IMG/VR virus record: IMGVR_UViG_3300048591_000205
Location: 1 to 44,383 of that record
Strand: one strand, 5' to 3'
DNA from: a virus
DNA: 44,383 bases
Under the pieces are notes generated by a model. That model was not told the DNA's origin and ran no database searches. It was given only the letters and a program-made list of their open reading frames with translations. Shown here piece by piece: positions 1-6,251 of the stretch. Made by a program: the position numbers and the translations under genes. Each line of letters begins with the position of its first letter. The stretch's first letter is position 1.

Positions 1-127
1 TTTGCATAAGCTGCGAAGACGCCGTATATGGCCCCATGTCACGCCGTTTTTCTGCCAGCTTTTCTTTTGTCCAAAGAACCGGGTTACCGTCAAACATACC
101 GTTATCTGTGGCTGGATAAATTCTAGG
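1..127. repeat. Terminal duplicate, left copy
   Basis: Identical to 44257-44383 over all 127 bases and located inside terL. Length 127 equals a common assembler k-mer size, so this is best read as the overlap of a circular contig. Confidence 0.9.
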
Positions 128-898
128 AGTTACCGTGCCCCGGTCTATGATCGTCTTGTAAGAATCGTTGAAGTGATACCTAGTCCCGATAAACCGCTTG
201 AATCCGCCATCAGCCCCCAGGTTATAGCTAAGTTCAAGGGCGGAAGTGGTCTTCTGGATCATTTCCGGGGTATAGACCGATGCCGCCGTCACTACGTCGT
301 CGTAGTTCAGGATCAGGTAGTGCATGCCGATTGGCTGGCCATCCACCAGGCCCCAGGCTTCTATCGTGGCTTCCTTGGGGTTGGACTTGCGCTTGACAAC
401 TATCCCGTCGTCTTCTGACCACTTGGGGCTTTCCTTGCGTGGGTTGGCCCACAGCACATCAGGAAACAAGTCCTGTAACAGCCTGTTGGCCTCAAGCTCG
501 CGCTTGATCTGCCGCAGGAAGCCTTTGGCCGCCGGCCGGGTATGGCTGAATATGCCTATCGTGGCCTCGCGCCCGCCCCATGCCTCTAGCGGGTTCTCGC
601 CGTGGCTGGCTAGTACGTCCTGTATGGTCTTGCCGAACGTGATTACGGTCGATTTGTAGTGTTCCCGGCTCCAGAGGTCTAGCATCCCGTTGGGGGTTTC
701 TTCGACCTCCCGGCATCGGGCGAATAACCAGGGGTGCTCCATGTCCGTGCGCTTGAGTACGTAGCGCAGCAGGAAATACAGGTCAGTGCGGCAGAGGTTC
801 CTTAGGTGCGTCTGGCGCTGCTGCTCCGAGGCAGTCTGCAATCCATGCAGCAGTTTCGGATAGTCCGCCATGCCTAATCGTTGTATTTTGCTCGACAT
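1..898 (-). CDS. terL: Terminase large subunit, N-terminal part (cut by window start)
   Basis: ATPase half of the DNA-packaging motor. Reading from ATG at 896-898 the frame is open to base 1 and continues in the same frame at 44256, giving a joined protein of about 512 aa that ends at 43616. A deviant Walker A (SREHYKST) lies near residue 75, and a hydrophobic strand followed by acidic residues (YLILNYDDVVT) fits Walker B. The start overlaps the small-terminase-like gene by 116 bp; an alternative ATG is at 869-871. The family assignment rests on motif order and on the adjacent small subunit and portal. Confidence 0.93.
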   Translation of the reverse strand, partial: MSSKIQRLGMADYPKLLHGLQTASEQQRQTHLRNLCRTDLYFLLRYVLKRTDMEHPWLFARCREVEETPNGMLDLWSREHYKSTVITFGKTIQDVLASHGENPLEAWGGREATIGIFSHTRPAAKGFLRQIKRELEANRLLQDLFPDVLWANPRKESPKWSEDDGIVVKRKSNPKEATIEAWGLVDGQPIGMHYLILNYDDVVTAASVYTPEMIQKTTSALELSYNLGADGGFKRFIGTRYHFNDSYKTIIDRGTVTPRIYPATDNGMFDGNPVLWTKEKLAEKRRDMGPYTASSQLMQ

Positions 899-1109
899 CT
901 AGCTCCTGGCGCGGCTTGCCATCTATGCGGTCTCCGAATTCACGTAGAGCGGCCATGTCGGCTTCGTCGCACTTAGAAAGCAGCTTTTCGGCTAGATCGT
1001 CCAATGCCGCGAGTTTGTCCCCGGCACCACGCTTTTCTAATGCACGCTCGATTGCCGCAGCCCATTGCTTAGCTTTGGCTGCATTCTTGTTGCCGAGTGG
1101 CGCACCCAT
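783..1109 (-). CDS. Terminase small subunit-like protein
   Basis: A 108-aa mostly helical protein that would recognise phage DNA and hand it to TerL. It starts MGAPLGNKNAAKAKQW, an N-terminus common in small-terminase-like phage proteins, and carries GDRIDGKPRQEL mid-protein, a motif typical of that group. It sits directly upstream of terL and overlaps it. Function is inferred from position and these motifs; no structure-level evidence is visible. Confidence 0.65.
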   Translation of the reverse strand: MGAPLGNKNAAKAKQWAAAIERALEKRGAGDKLAALDDLAEKLLSKCDEADMAALREFGDRIDGKPRQELDVEQNTTIRHGGLSETAAWIADCLGAAAPDAPKEPLPH

Positions 1110-1133
1110 GTTGATTTAACTTATCCGATTGAT

Positions 1134-1355
1134 TTAATTAATGACGCGGCGCAATATGTCTAATACCTTGCCGCCTCGGTTTCTCAGTACCAACGCCCCT
1201 ACTTCCCCGTCGTGTAATGGAATGCCTTGGGGGTATTCGTTAGTGCGGATGTAATGGGGTAGGGCTTCGATGGCCGGGGTATGTTTGGCCTTTTCAGCTT
1301 CAGCCCACATTAGTAGGCTGTACGCTGTTGGGGTTGTTGGTTTTGTGCCATCCAT
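1134..1355 (-). CDS. Hypothetical protein, 73 aa
   Basis: ATG at 1353-1355 lies inside the upstream 72-aa gene and overlaps it by 46 bp in another frame. It ends 24 bp before the small terminase start. No known domain recognised. Its place between the Q-like/terminator region and the terminase suggests a small late gene. The overlap means either this or the upstream ORF could be the real one, though both have coding-like composition. Confidence 0.5.
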   Translation of the reverse strand: MDGTKPTTPTAYSLLMWAEAEKAKHTPAIEALPHYIRTNEYPQGIPLHDGEVGALVLRNRGGKVLDILRRVIN

Positions 1356-1528
1356 TCTTGCGGGGGTAGTGGTTGCATGCCCATTGCCTGCTGTTCTTGA
1401 GCATACCGTCTGTAGGGCAATGACTGGATGGTCTCCACCCCTTGTGCGGCCATGCCTTGGCCTACGATCTCGGGGGAAGGCAGCCCCCCGCTTAGAGCGC
1501 GATAGAGCCGCATTAGGTAGTTTTCCAT
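1310..1528 (-). CDS. Hypothetical protein, 72 aa, Gln/Pro-rich tail
   Basis: First gene after the candidate late terminator. ATG at 1526-1528 is preceded by AAGGA on the minus strand. The C-terminal third is rich in Gln and Pro (for example QPLPPQEWMAQNQQPQQ). No domain recognised. Likely the first late gene, read when antitermination lets polymerase pass the hairpin at 1676-1700. Confidence 0.5.
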   Translation of the reverse strand: MENYLMRLYRALSGGLPSPEIVGQGMAAQGVETIQSLPYRRYAQEQQAMGMQPLPPQEWMAQNQQPQQRTAY

Positions 1529-1675
1529 ATCATTGTCCTTGTAAATGTCCAGACATAGCCATTAGCAAACAATCACTTAAGACTGTTTGGCCTGTGTTCT
1601 ATGTCCATGAATAGGTGCCGCCCCACGGGGAGGGGGCCGGGGGCGGCGGGCTGCGGAGAGCAGCCGGGGGAAAGT

Positions 1676-1700
1676 AAAAAGCCAGCGGTTAGGCTGGCTT
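1676..1700 (-). terminator. Rho-independent terminator before late genes
   Basis: On the minus strand AAGCCAGC-CTAACC-GCTGGCTT is a perfect 8-bp stem followed by a T-run. It lies between the Q-like antiterminator gene and the terminase genes, the place of lambda tR'. It would stop late transcripts until antitermination acts. Confidence 0.75.
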
Positions 1701-1755
1701 GGGAATTTCAGGGCGAACGAGGCTTACGCAAGGGTAGGCCGGTTTGCCCGGTTGG

Positions 1756-1785
1756 CTTATAGTAGTTATAGGAACCATAGCACAA
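1756..1785 (-). promoter_or_regulatory. Candidate late promoter (pR'-like)
   Basis: Minus strand: TTGTGC, 18-bp spacer, TATAAG, located just after the Q-like gene and 55 bp before the terminator. The -10 is 5/6 but the -35 only 3/6. Position matches a lambdoid late promoter; sequence support is modest. Confidence 0.35.
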
Positions 1786-1796
1786 GATTTATACAT

Positions 1797-2318
1797 TTAC
1801 AAGCCGTTTTGTGCTATGTCGTCAAATATTTTGTGCATGAGTTTGCCCCCGGCCATGCTCTCGGCCCTGTCCAGTATGCACAGCAGGGCCTTGGCGTATT
1901 CGGCCATATTCCCGGTTTGCGGCAGTGCGCGCCGGCCCGTCCCGCCGCAGTGATGACAGGGCGCGTCTTCAAGCATTGGGGTTCCTGATATCTTCTGAGC
2001 GCCACGGCCAAGACAGGACGGGCAGGTGTCCGCTATCCAGTACCAAATAACATCCCTGGACAGGGTTCCTATCTGCGCTTGGGTTATCTTCCACCCGCAC
2101 TTACCCGACAGCTTCCTAGCGGCGTCCTTTAGCCCTAATAGGCATATACGGTGTTCTTTGGCGTCATTGCTGTACTTGAGACGGAAGAGCGATGTTGCCC
2201 AGGATTCGGAGATCCCCACCATCCCCGCCGCAGTCAAATAGTGAAGGTCACATAATGGCCCACGGTCTTTAAGGTCGTCGGCTATGGCGGCGGTTGCGTA
2301 TCGCTCTATTACTCTCAA
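1797..2318 (-). CDS. Antitermination protein Q-like
   Basis: A 173-aa protein with a DnaJ-like zinc-binding region: CPSCLGRG near residue 100 and CHHCGGTGRR about 20 residues later, the CxxCxGxG pattern seen in lambdoid Q proteins. It precedes a promoter-like sequence and a terminator and then the packaging genes, exactly where Q acts to switch on late transcription. The start is a TTG at 2316-2318 with GGGAG just upstream; no ATG is available nearby. Lineage within Q families cannot be decided by eye. Confidence 0.65.
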   Translation of the reverse strand: MRVIERYATAAIADDLKDRGPLCDLHYLTAAGMVGISESWATSLFRLKYSNDAKEHRICLLGLKDAARKLSGKCGWKITQAQIGTLSRDVIWYWIADTCPSCLGRGAQKISGTPMLEDAPCHHCGGTGRRALPQTGNMAEYAKALLCILDRAESMAGGKLMHKIFDDIAQNGL

Positions 2319-2330
2319 TCAGGCTCCCTT

Positions 2331-2633
2331 TCAATCACAAACCACCTCTCTCAGCTTCCCGCCATTCCAGCCATGTACTAGCAGCCTGATCCCGGCCTTG
2401 CGGACGGCGGCGACGTTATCGTGATCGGCAATCTTACGAACCCGAGCGGACACGTTACCGGCGCTGGTGGCCTGTACCCCGATAACCTCGTTATCACCGA
2501 GACACAGCACGTCTATAAAGCCGAACAGGTCTTGCCGGATTTTGGCAAAAGGATTCCACCGCTCCACCACCTCGCAGGCATAGCCGCGCGAGCGCATTTC
2601 GGCAAGCGTGCGCTGCGTGGGGGTTTTAGCCAT
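2331..2633 (-). CDS. PD-(D/E)XK nuclease-like protein, 100 aa
   Basis: Contains RQDLFGFIDVLCLGDNEVIGVQATS, whose D...GVQ spacing resembles compact PD-(D/E)XK/VRR-NUC-type phage nucleases, with the usual acidic residue replaced by Gln (GVQAT instead of ExK). A following NVSARVRKI stretch is also typical of that group. It overlaps the Ref-like HNH gene by 8 bp. A role in recombination or DNA end processing before packaging is an inference; catalytic completeness is uncertain. Confidence 0.45.
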   Translation of the reverse strand: MAKTPTQRTLAEMRSRGYACEVVERWNPFAKIRQDLFGFIDVLCLGDNEVIGVQATSAGNVSARVRKIADHDNVAAVRKAGIRLLVHGWNGGKLREVVCD

Positions 2634-2886
2634 ATATCGCTTCCAAAGTTTCCGCTACCAGTTCCATTTCCGTCTTGCGGCTTACCCGCAGCATGGCCTT
2701 TGTGCCGTGGATTCCTTCCGGCCCTCTGTGACAGCCGGGGCATAAAGGGATCGTGATCCAATCCGGGCCGCGCCTGCCGGGGATGCGCTCCTCCAGGACA
2801 TGATGGACTTCTACGGGCATGGCCCCGCACAGACAGCACGGCAGTTCGGCTACGCGGCCCATGTGGCGTTTAGCGGCTAGGCTCAT
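2626..2886 (-). CDS. Ref/DUF968-like HNH nuclease
   Basis: Start chosen at ATG 2884-2886 (MSLAAKRHMGRVAELPC); the frame stays open to 2985 but that part overlaps the upstream gene. Motifs CCLCG, VEVHHVLEE and IPLCPGCHRGP form a zinc-supported HNH centre like that of phage P1 Ref (RecA-dependent nuclease). In lambdoid phages such genes lie in the nin region near Q, as here. Predicted DNA nuclease working with recombination. Confidence 0.7.
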   Translation of the reverse strand: MSLAAKRHMGRVAELPCCLCGAMPVEVHHVLEERIPGRRGPDWITIPLCPGCHRGPEGIHGTKAMLRVSRKTEMELVAETLEAIYG

Positions 2887-2926
2887 TTGGTCATGTCCAA
2901 TAAAAATATATTCGCCGGTTTGGGGG

Positions 2927-3109
2927 CTATATCGCGTTAGGGGCTTTGGCCTTGTCGATCCGCTGCCGTACCCACTCAGCCCCACCGAGTAGCGCCAGCT
3001 TGTCGCGTTGTGCTTCAGTCATGCGCAGGGATACCGTCACAGTGCCCTGCCCTTCTTTGATCGGCTTGCGCCCTTGGCCTCGCCCCGGCCCACCGCGTTG
3101 CGCGTTCAT
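2927..3109 (-). CDS. Ribbon-helix-helix-like small protein, 60 aa
   Basis: The basic N-terminus GRGQGRKPI is followed by TVTVSLRMTEAQRDKLALL, a strand-helix-helix pattern suggesting an RHH DNA-binding fold. ATG at 3107-3109 overlaps the preceding stop (ATGA). It is the third gene of an operon that starts at the strong promoter 3593-3620, whose two 16-bp operator-like repeats it might bind. Autoregulation is inference. Confidence 0.5.
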   Translation of the reverse strand: MNAQRGGPGRGQGRKPIKEGQGTVTVSLRMTEAQRDKLALLGGAEWVRQRIDKAKAPNAI

Positions 3110-3366
3110 TTGATGTACTCAGCGAACTTGGAGCGCCAGTTCGTGCTGCCAAGGCAGCCGCGCTCGATTACCGCAAACATCGGAACATCCTCTTCGTCAA
3201 GCACTCGCGTCCAGATCACGCACCCAAACAGCCGCCACCGCTTCACCAACTGCTGCTTTGTGCCTTGGTCTTCGCAGTAGCCACTGCGCGGGCCGGTTCC
3301 ACGGCGAATGTCGTGCACAACCCAATCTATGCGGCGCACTTCGAGCGAAACAGAAAGCGACTTCAC
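3106..3366 (-). CDS. Hypothetical protein, 86 aa, GTG start
   Basis: GTG at 3364-3366 overlaps the previous stop as GTGA, a translational coupling signature; upstream in this frame no convincing start exists. The sequence is basic and Trp/Arg-rich (VRRIDWVVHDIRRG, KRWRLFGCVIW). No domain recognised. Second gene of the small operon driven from 3593-3620. Confidence 0.55.
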   Translation of the reverse strand: MKSLSVSLEVRRIDWVVHDIRRGTGPRSGYCEDQGTKQQLVKRWRLFGCVIWTRVLDEEDVPMFAVIERGCLGSTNWRSKFAEYIK

Positions 3367-3560
3367 GCCGCCACCTGTTCGCAGTGTTCCGCCAGTTCGC
3401 GGGCTTCGTCGGCCCACTGGCCGGATTCTTCGTTTGCTGCATTGCGCAGGCTGTGCGCCGCGTCGAGCCACTGACCGTTGGCGACCGCAGTAAAGGCGAT
3501 CTGTGCGCGCTTTACTTGGCTGTCCGGGGCAGTCATCAGAAGTTCGTAGGCTGTTTTCAT
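3363..3560 (-). CDS. Hypothetical protein, 65 aa, helical
   Basis: ATG 3558-3560 with AGGAG seven bases upstream, 33 bp after the -10 of a strong promoter. All-helical, Ala/Glu-rich. No domain recognised. First gene of a three-gene unit directly after the last attC of the minus-strand array; no attC follows, so it belongs to phage DNA or to an unfinished last cassette. Confidence 0.6.
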   Translation of the reverse strand: MKTAYELLMTAPDSQVKRAQIAFTAVANGQWLDAAHSLRNAANEESGQWADEARELAEHCEQVAA

Positions 3561-3592
3561 TTCGTTCTCCTTGCGCGTTGTTGATGATTGTT

Positions 3593-3620
3593 ATTGTAGT
3601 GCGCAATCAAACAATGTCAA
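3593..3620 (-). promoter_or_regulatory. Strong sigma70 promoter inside early operon
   Basis: Minus strand: TTGACA (3615-3620), 16-bp spacer, TACAAT (3593-3598). It precedes the 65-aa gene and lies just downstream of attC 3659-3721. A 16-bp repeat copy covers the -10 and spacer, so a repressor could block it. Confidence 0.75.
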
Positions 3621-3654
3621 GAGGTTTCGCAAAATAAATGTAGTGCGCAATCAA
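3595..3654 (-). repeat. Two 16-bp direct repeats (operator-like)
   Basis: The sequence TTGATTGCGCACTACA (minus strand) occurs exactly at 3595-3610 and 3639-3654, 44 bp apart, about four helix turns. One copy overlaps the promoter -10/spacer, the other lies upstream of the -35. The arrangement suggests a cooperative repressor or looping site. Confidence 0.7.
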
Positions 3655-3658
3655 TCGC

Positions 3659-3721
3659 CCCTAACAACCACGTCAACCCGGACCTTCGCTATCGCTCGGC
3701 CGGTTACGTGGGCCGTTAGCC
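3659..3721 (-). other. attC site M1
   Basis: Minus strand: R'' GGCTAAC at 3715-3721 and R' GTTAGGG at 3659-3665. Inner arms CACGT-AACCGG and CCGGGTTGACGTG pair with one unpaired C, the extrahelical base expected of attC. R'' overlaps the stop codon of the 3716-3934 ORF. Confidence 0.8.
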
Positions 3722-3934
3722 GGCATTGGCCTGCGTCCGCTTGATGAGCGTTTCGAGTCTCCGCTGCATCATGTCCGCCGCACCCTCCCATCCGGCGGCT
3801 TCAGCTTCGAGCGTCTTTGCGTCGTCGCGTAACTTGTTTGCCTGTCGGCGTAGTTCCTGTGCCTTGAACTGCGTTTCCTTCACGGCCGTGTCAAGGTCTC
3901 TCGCGTCCAACGCTTGCGGTTTTTCCATGTCCAT
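3716..3934 (-). CDS. Cassette ORF: coiled-coil protein, 72 aa
   Basis: Charged helical protein with heptad-like pattern (KAQELRRQANKLRDDAKTLE), probably a coiled coil. ATG 3932-3934 with AGAGGA upstream. The stop lies inside attC M1, as usual for integron cassettes. No family recognised. Confidence 0.65.
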   Translation of the reverse strand: MDMEKPQALDARDLDTAVKETQFKAQELRRQANKLRDDAKTLEAEAAGWEGAADMMQRRLETLIKRTQANAG

Positions 3935-3969
3935 GTTCGTGTCCTCTTTGCCGGTCTTCGTGGGTAGCC

Positions 3970-4036
3970 GGCTAACCCGTCATTCGAGGCGACCTTCGCA
4001 AAAAGCCGCGAAGGCGCCTCAATTCATGCGTTAGCC
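3970..4036 (-). other. attC site M2
   Basis: Minus strand: R'' GGCTAAC 4030-4036, R' GTTAGCC 3970-3976. Arms ATT-GAGGCG-CCTTCGC versus ATTCGAGGCGACCTTCGC pair with two extrahelical bases (C and A) on one side and a loop of GGCTTTTT. A textbook attC. Confidence 0.92.
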
Positions 4037-4374
4037 GGCTCGAATGCCCACCGCTGTTGGAATCGCCCAACCGTCTTGCCGATCACGCGCACAATGCGAT
4101 GCCGTGGCTTCTTGCTGCCCCACTGCGGCCAGCCGAGTGCAATTAGATCGCCGACCGCAACACCGTCATCGAATTGCGGGTAGCAGAAAAACACCTCGTT
4201 GTGTTCCCGATCGACCCATCCGTCATCAGGGTGCGCTGCCTTTACGCCGGCCGCTCTCAGTGTGGCAATCCATCCAGCTTGGTCGCGCTCCATGTCGCCA
4301 GCAATACCGGCGAACAGTGCCACCGCGTCGGGCCTTCCAGAAACGCCGCGCATCAGGTCTTGTGCTAATCCCAT
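4024..4374 (-). CDS. Cassette ORF: hypothetical protein, 116 aa
   Basis: Start set at ATG 4372-4374 with an AGAGAGGA-type ribosome site; the frame is open upstream but enters attC M3. A central region rich in Trp, Asp and Gly (HPDDGWVDREHNEVFFCYP) and a basic C-terminus. Stop within attC M2. No known family recognised. Confidence 0.65.
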   Translation of the reverse strand: MGLAQDLMRGVSGRPDAVALFAGIAGDMERDQAGWIATLRAAGVKAAHPDDGWVDREHNEVFFCYPQFDDGVAVGDLIALGWPQWGSKKPRHRIVRVIGKTVGRFQQRWAFEPANA

Positions 4375-4401
4375 ATCTCTATCCTCTCTCCGAAAATCGC
4401 C

Positions 4402-4458
4402 GGCTAACCCGGCAGTCCAGCGGACGCCGTGCCGGCGCCGCTGACTTTTGCGTTGGGC
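4402..4458 (-). other. attC site M3
   Basis: Minus strand: R'' GCCCAAC 4452-4458 (matches RYYYAAC), R' GTTAGCC 4402-4408. Arms AGTC-AGCGG and CCGCTGGACT pair with an extrahelical C. The 4404-4685 ORF reads through the whole site. Confidence 0.85.
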
Positions 4459-4685
4459 ATCGGAGTCAGCCACTCCAATGGGCATCCAACATACTTGTAG
4501 ATCGTCGCTCCAAAACAGACCCACGCGCCGCCATTTCCAGCAGGGGCGAGGATGGTCCCTTCCGCCCCGTCATAACCAAAATGCTCCCCATATACCACCG
4601 GCACCCTACATTTGTGCTTCTCGCTTTTCGGTATGTCCAACCGCACACGAATATTCAGCGGACCGCGTAGATCAGTTACGTTCAT
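4404..4685 (-). CDS. Cassette ORF reading through its attC, 93 aa
   Basis: Start ATG 4683-4685 after AGGGG (another ATG at 4703 lies in the neighbouring attC). The body contains VVYGEHFGYDGAEGTILAPAGNG and WVCFGATIYKYVG, a beta-rich small domain of unknown function. The last residues (GTASAGLPG) are encoded by the attC itself and match the tail of the plus-strand ORF ending at 11183. Confidence 0.65.
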   Translation of the reverse strand: MNVTDLRGPLNIRVRLDIPKSEKHKCRVPVVYGEHFGYDGAEGTILAPAGNGGAWVCFGATIYKYVGCPLEWLTPMPNAKVSGAGTASAGLPG

Positions 4686-4697
4686 CGTTTCCCCTAT

Positions 4698-4764
4698 GCC
4701 CAACCCGTCATTCCACCGGACCTGCGCAAAAAGCCGCGCAGGCCGGTGAATTCAGACGTTACTC
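4698..4764 (-). other. attC site M4 (array start after NinB-like gene)
   Basis: Minus strand: R'' GAGTAAC 4758-4764 overlapping the NinB-like stop codon; R' GTTGGGC 4698-4704, a perfect GTTRRRY. Arms ATTC-ACCGG-CCTGCGC versus ATTCCACCGGACCTGCGC leave two extrahelical bases. The loop is nearly identical to that of M2. Confidence 0.9.
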
Positions 4765-5083
4765 ACGCCGCATCCCTTTCCGCCGCCCATATCCCCATTT
4801 CTGCCGCCCATGCCTGCACCTTCTCGATGTACTCCGACATGGTTAATTTGTCCGGCCCGGATTTGCGGCTCACGCTGTTGGCGACGAACTTAGTCCGGCC
4901 ATCAGGTAGCGAAACTTCATGCCCGCCCAAGTACAGTTCTTTCAGGTACAGGTGCAGCCCTTCAACCTTTATGCCGCGCTCTGACAGCTTGGGGTGCTGG
5001 CAGTACTGGCCGAGCAGGGCGAAATACTTGTCTCTCTGCTGGTCGGACAGCTTTTCTTCTCGGCCACAGGTGGGGCAAATCAT
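4763..5083 (-). CDS. NinB-like recombination protein with N-terminal zinc motif
   Basis: 106 aa. ATG 5081-5083 overlaps the previous stop (ATGA). N-terminal CPTCG is followed by LSDQQRDKYFALLGQYC and later VANSVSRKSGPDKLTMSEYIEKVQ, matching the end of lambda NinB-like proteins (ssDNA-binding recombination mediators of the nin region). Shorter than lambda NinB (about 146 aa). Last true phage gene before the minus-strand cassettes. Assignment is by motif resemblance and position. Confidence 0.5.
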   Translation of the reverse strand: MICPTCGREEKLSDQQRDKYFALLGQYCQHPKLSERGIKVEGLHLYLKELYLGGHEVSLPDGRTKFVANSVSRKSGPDKLTMSEYIEKVQAWAAEMGIWAAERDAA

Positions 5084-5247
5084 TTCAGCAAGTCCAGTTC
5101 GCAACAGTTCGCCGTAGCATCGGTTTGTTCGTAGGAATCCATGACTTCCCGCCTATACATCGGAAGTTCCATAATGACTTGCTTCCAGCTATGCGGATCT
5201 TCGCTGTCATCAATGTCGGGCGCGGTAACGAACTCAACTGGCTTCAC
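5080..5247 (-). CDS. Hypothetical protein, 55 aa, GTG start
   Basis: GTG 5245-5247 follows the stop of the small membrane gene directly (TAG-GTG) and has GGAGGG six bases upstream. Acidic protein (APDIDDSEDPHSW, METLP-like centre) ending with a double Cys. Stop overlaps the NinB-like start. No family recognised; coding is supported by tight coupling on both sides. Confidence 0.6.
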   Translation of the reverse strand: MKPVEFVTAPDIDDSEDPHSWKQVIMELPMYRREVMDSYEQTDATANCCELDLLK

Positions 5248-5355
5248 CTAGAACCCTCCATAGCGGTCAAAAAACTCAGCCCACAGCTTCACGCCGAAGG
5301 CCAGCCATACGCCGAACAGCACGGCGAATATTGATAACTCGATTAGTTCATTCAT
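5248..5355 (-). CDS. Small single-pass membrane protein, 35 aa
   Basis: ATG 5353-5355 overlaps the end of the upstream gene. One hydrophobic segment (LSIFAVLFGVWLAFGVKLW) spans most of the protein. Part of the tightly packed early chain; role unknown. Confidence 0.55.
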   Translation of the reverse strand: MNELIELSIFAVLFGVWLAFGVKLWAEFFDRYGGF

Positions 5356-5563
5356 TCACCACCTCCAGCCTTCCATCAAACACAAATCCGCAACCACGCA
5401 GCCAGTCTGAAAAGGCGTCAACCACATCCTCAAGGCCAGCATCCGGCTTGACGTAGCACAGCACAGCGTTAGCGCCGCTTTCGTAGTGCGCCAGCCCTTC
5501 CCGGTGATAGCAGGCGAACACCATATCTCCGGGGCGAAGCTCGATTTGCCGGGATTCAGTCAT
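5348..5563 (-). CDS. Hypothetical protein, 71 aa
   Basis: ATG 5561-5563 with a strong AAGGAGG site and ATGA overlap with the preceding gene. Contains RPGDMVFACYHREG and CYVKPDAGLEDVVDAFSDWLRGCGF, a compact alpha/beta-looking domain. No family recognised. Confidence 0.65.
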   Translation of the reverse strand: MTESRQIELRPGDMVFACYHREGLAHYESGANAVLCYVKPDAGLEDVVDAFSDWLRGCGFVFDGRLEVVNE

Positions 5564-5724
5564 GCCGCCTCCTTGTCTATCGGTTCGTAAATCTTGCACT
5601 GGCCCGAAAAGTCAGCCCACGAGACAGGCATCCATTCCGGTACGTTTTCGCCAACGTTGGCCTTGTTGCGGTCGCAACTCCAGGTGGCACAGTTGGCAGA
5701 GCAGAATGTCATGTCCATGTACAT
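5560..5724 (-). CDS. Cys-rich small phage protein, 54 aa
   Basis: ATG 5722-5724. The Cys spacing FCSANCATWSCDRN, then WADFSGQCKIYEP near the end, resembles a widespread small phage protein with likely metal binding. Stop overlaps the next ATG. Function unknown. Confidence 0.6.
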   Translation of the reverse strand: MYMDMTFCSANCATWSCDRNKANVGENVPEWMPVSWADFSGQCKIYEPIDKEAA

Positions 5725-5725
5725 G

Positions 5726-5845
5726 TCAGCGCCTCATAAGTTTGTAGTCTTTCCACCGCTTGCCGGATATCCAGCCGCGCAACCGCCACAGCACCTTCCA
5801 CGCGGCACGCTTGATTTGAATGCGTGTGCGGCGCTTGCGATTCAT
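5726..5845 (-). CDS. Very basic protein, 39 aa
   Basis: ATG 5843-5845 overlaps the upstream stop (ATGA). About one third Arg/Lys (MNRKRRTRIQIKRAAWK); probably nucleic-acid binding. Two bases separate its stop from the next start. Too short for domain assignment. Confidence 0.5.
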   Translation of the reverse strand: MNRKRRTRIQIKRAAWKVLWRLRGWISGKRWKDYKLMRR

Positions 5846-6048
5846 GCGGCTTTCCTCTCTGCCTTCATGGCTTCCTCGAAACTGGCGTACTGGCCTACCC
5901 GCTCCCCCTTATCGAACAGCACGTAAATGTTCTCGCCGTTCAGCACGAACTTGGCTACCGTAAGCTGGCCCTTCACCATTGCCCACTTGCCGAGCGGTTC
6001 CCATTTGCCAGCCAGGGCGGATTTGGCGCGGGTGGGTTGTTCGGTCAT
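5842..6048 (-). CDS. Hypothetical protein, 68 aa
   Basis: Start ATG 6046-6048 chosen because it overlaps the preceding stop (ATGA). Basic N-terminus, then beta-rich VKGQLTVAKFVLNGENIYVLF and an acidic/basic helix at the end. No family recognised. Confidence 0.6.
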   Translation of the reverse strand: MTEQPTRAKSALAGKWEPLGKWAMVKGQLTVAKFVLNGENIYVLFDKGERVGQYASFEEAMKAERKAA

Positions 6049-6251
6049 ATGAACACGTACTCCTGCTGCGTCCGCCTGCTGCGTTTCGTCTGCGGCGCGT
6101 CCCACTTGTATGTTTCCCCGCCGTTGATACTGTAGGCATTGCGTGATCGCCCGCAGCACTGGCACCGGAAGCGACGGCACATTTCCCCTGTCTTCAGGTT
6201 GTAGGTTCCGTTGCTCAGGAGCTTGCCTTCGCAGTAGGGGCAGGGAATCAT
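6045..6251 (-). CDS. Zinc-ribbon protein, 68 aa
   Basis: CPYCEGKLLSNGTY and FRCQCCGRSR supply four-plus cysteines in a zinc-ribbon layout like those of transposase or phage DNA-binding subunits. ATG 6249-6251 overlaps the previous stop. Predicted nucleic-acid binding; specific role unknown. Confidence 0.65.
   Translation of the reverse strand: MIPCPYCEGKLLSNGTYNLKTGEMCRRFRCQCCGRSRNAYSINGGETYKWDAPQTKRSRRTQQEYVFI

Larger units (their letters stand above)
3659..4764 (-). mobile_element. Minus-strand integron cassette array (4 attC, 3 cassettes)
   Basis: Four attC sites (4698-4764, 4402-4458, 3970-4036, 3659-3721) alternate with three single-ORF cassettes, all read on the minus strand in the direction of early transcription. 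The array begins at the stop codon of the NinB-like gene and ends before the 3593-3620 promoter. No integrase or attI is seen: a CALIN-like cluster inside a phage early operon. Confidence 0.85.
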
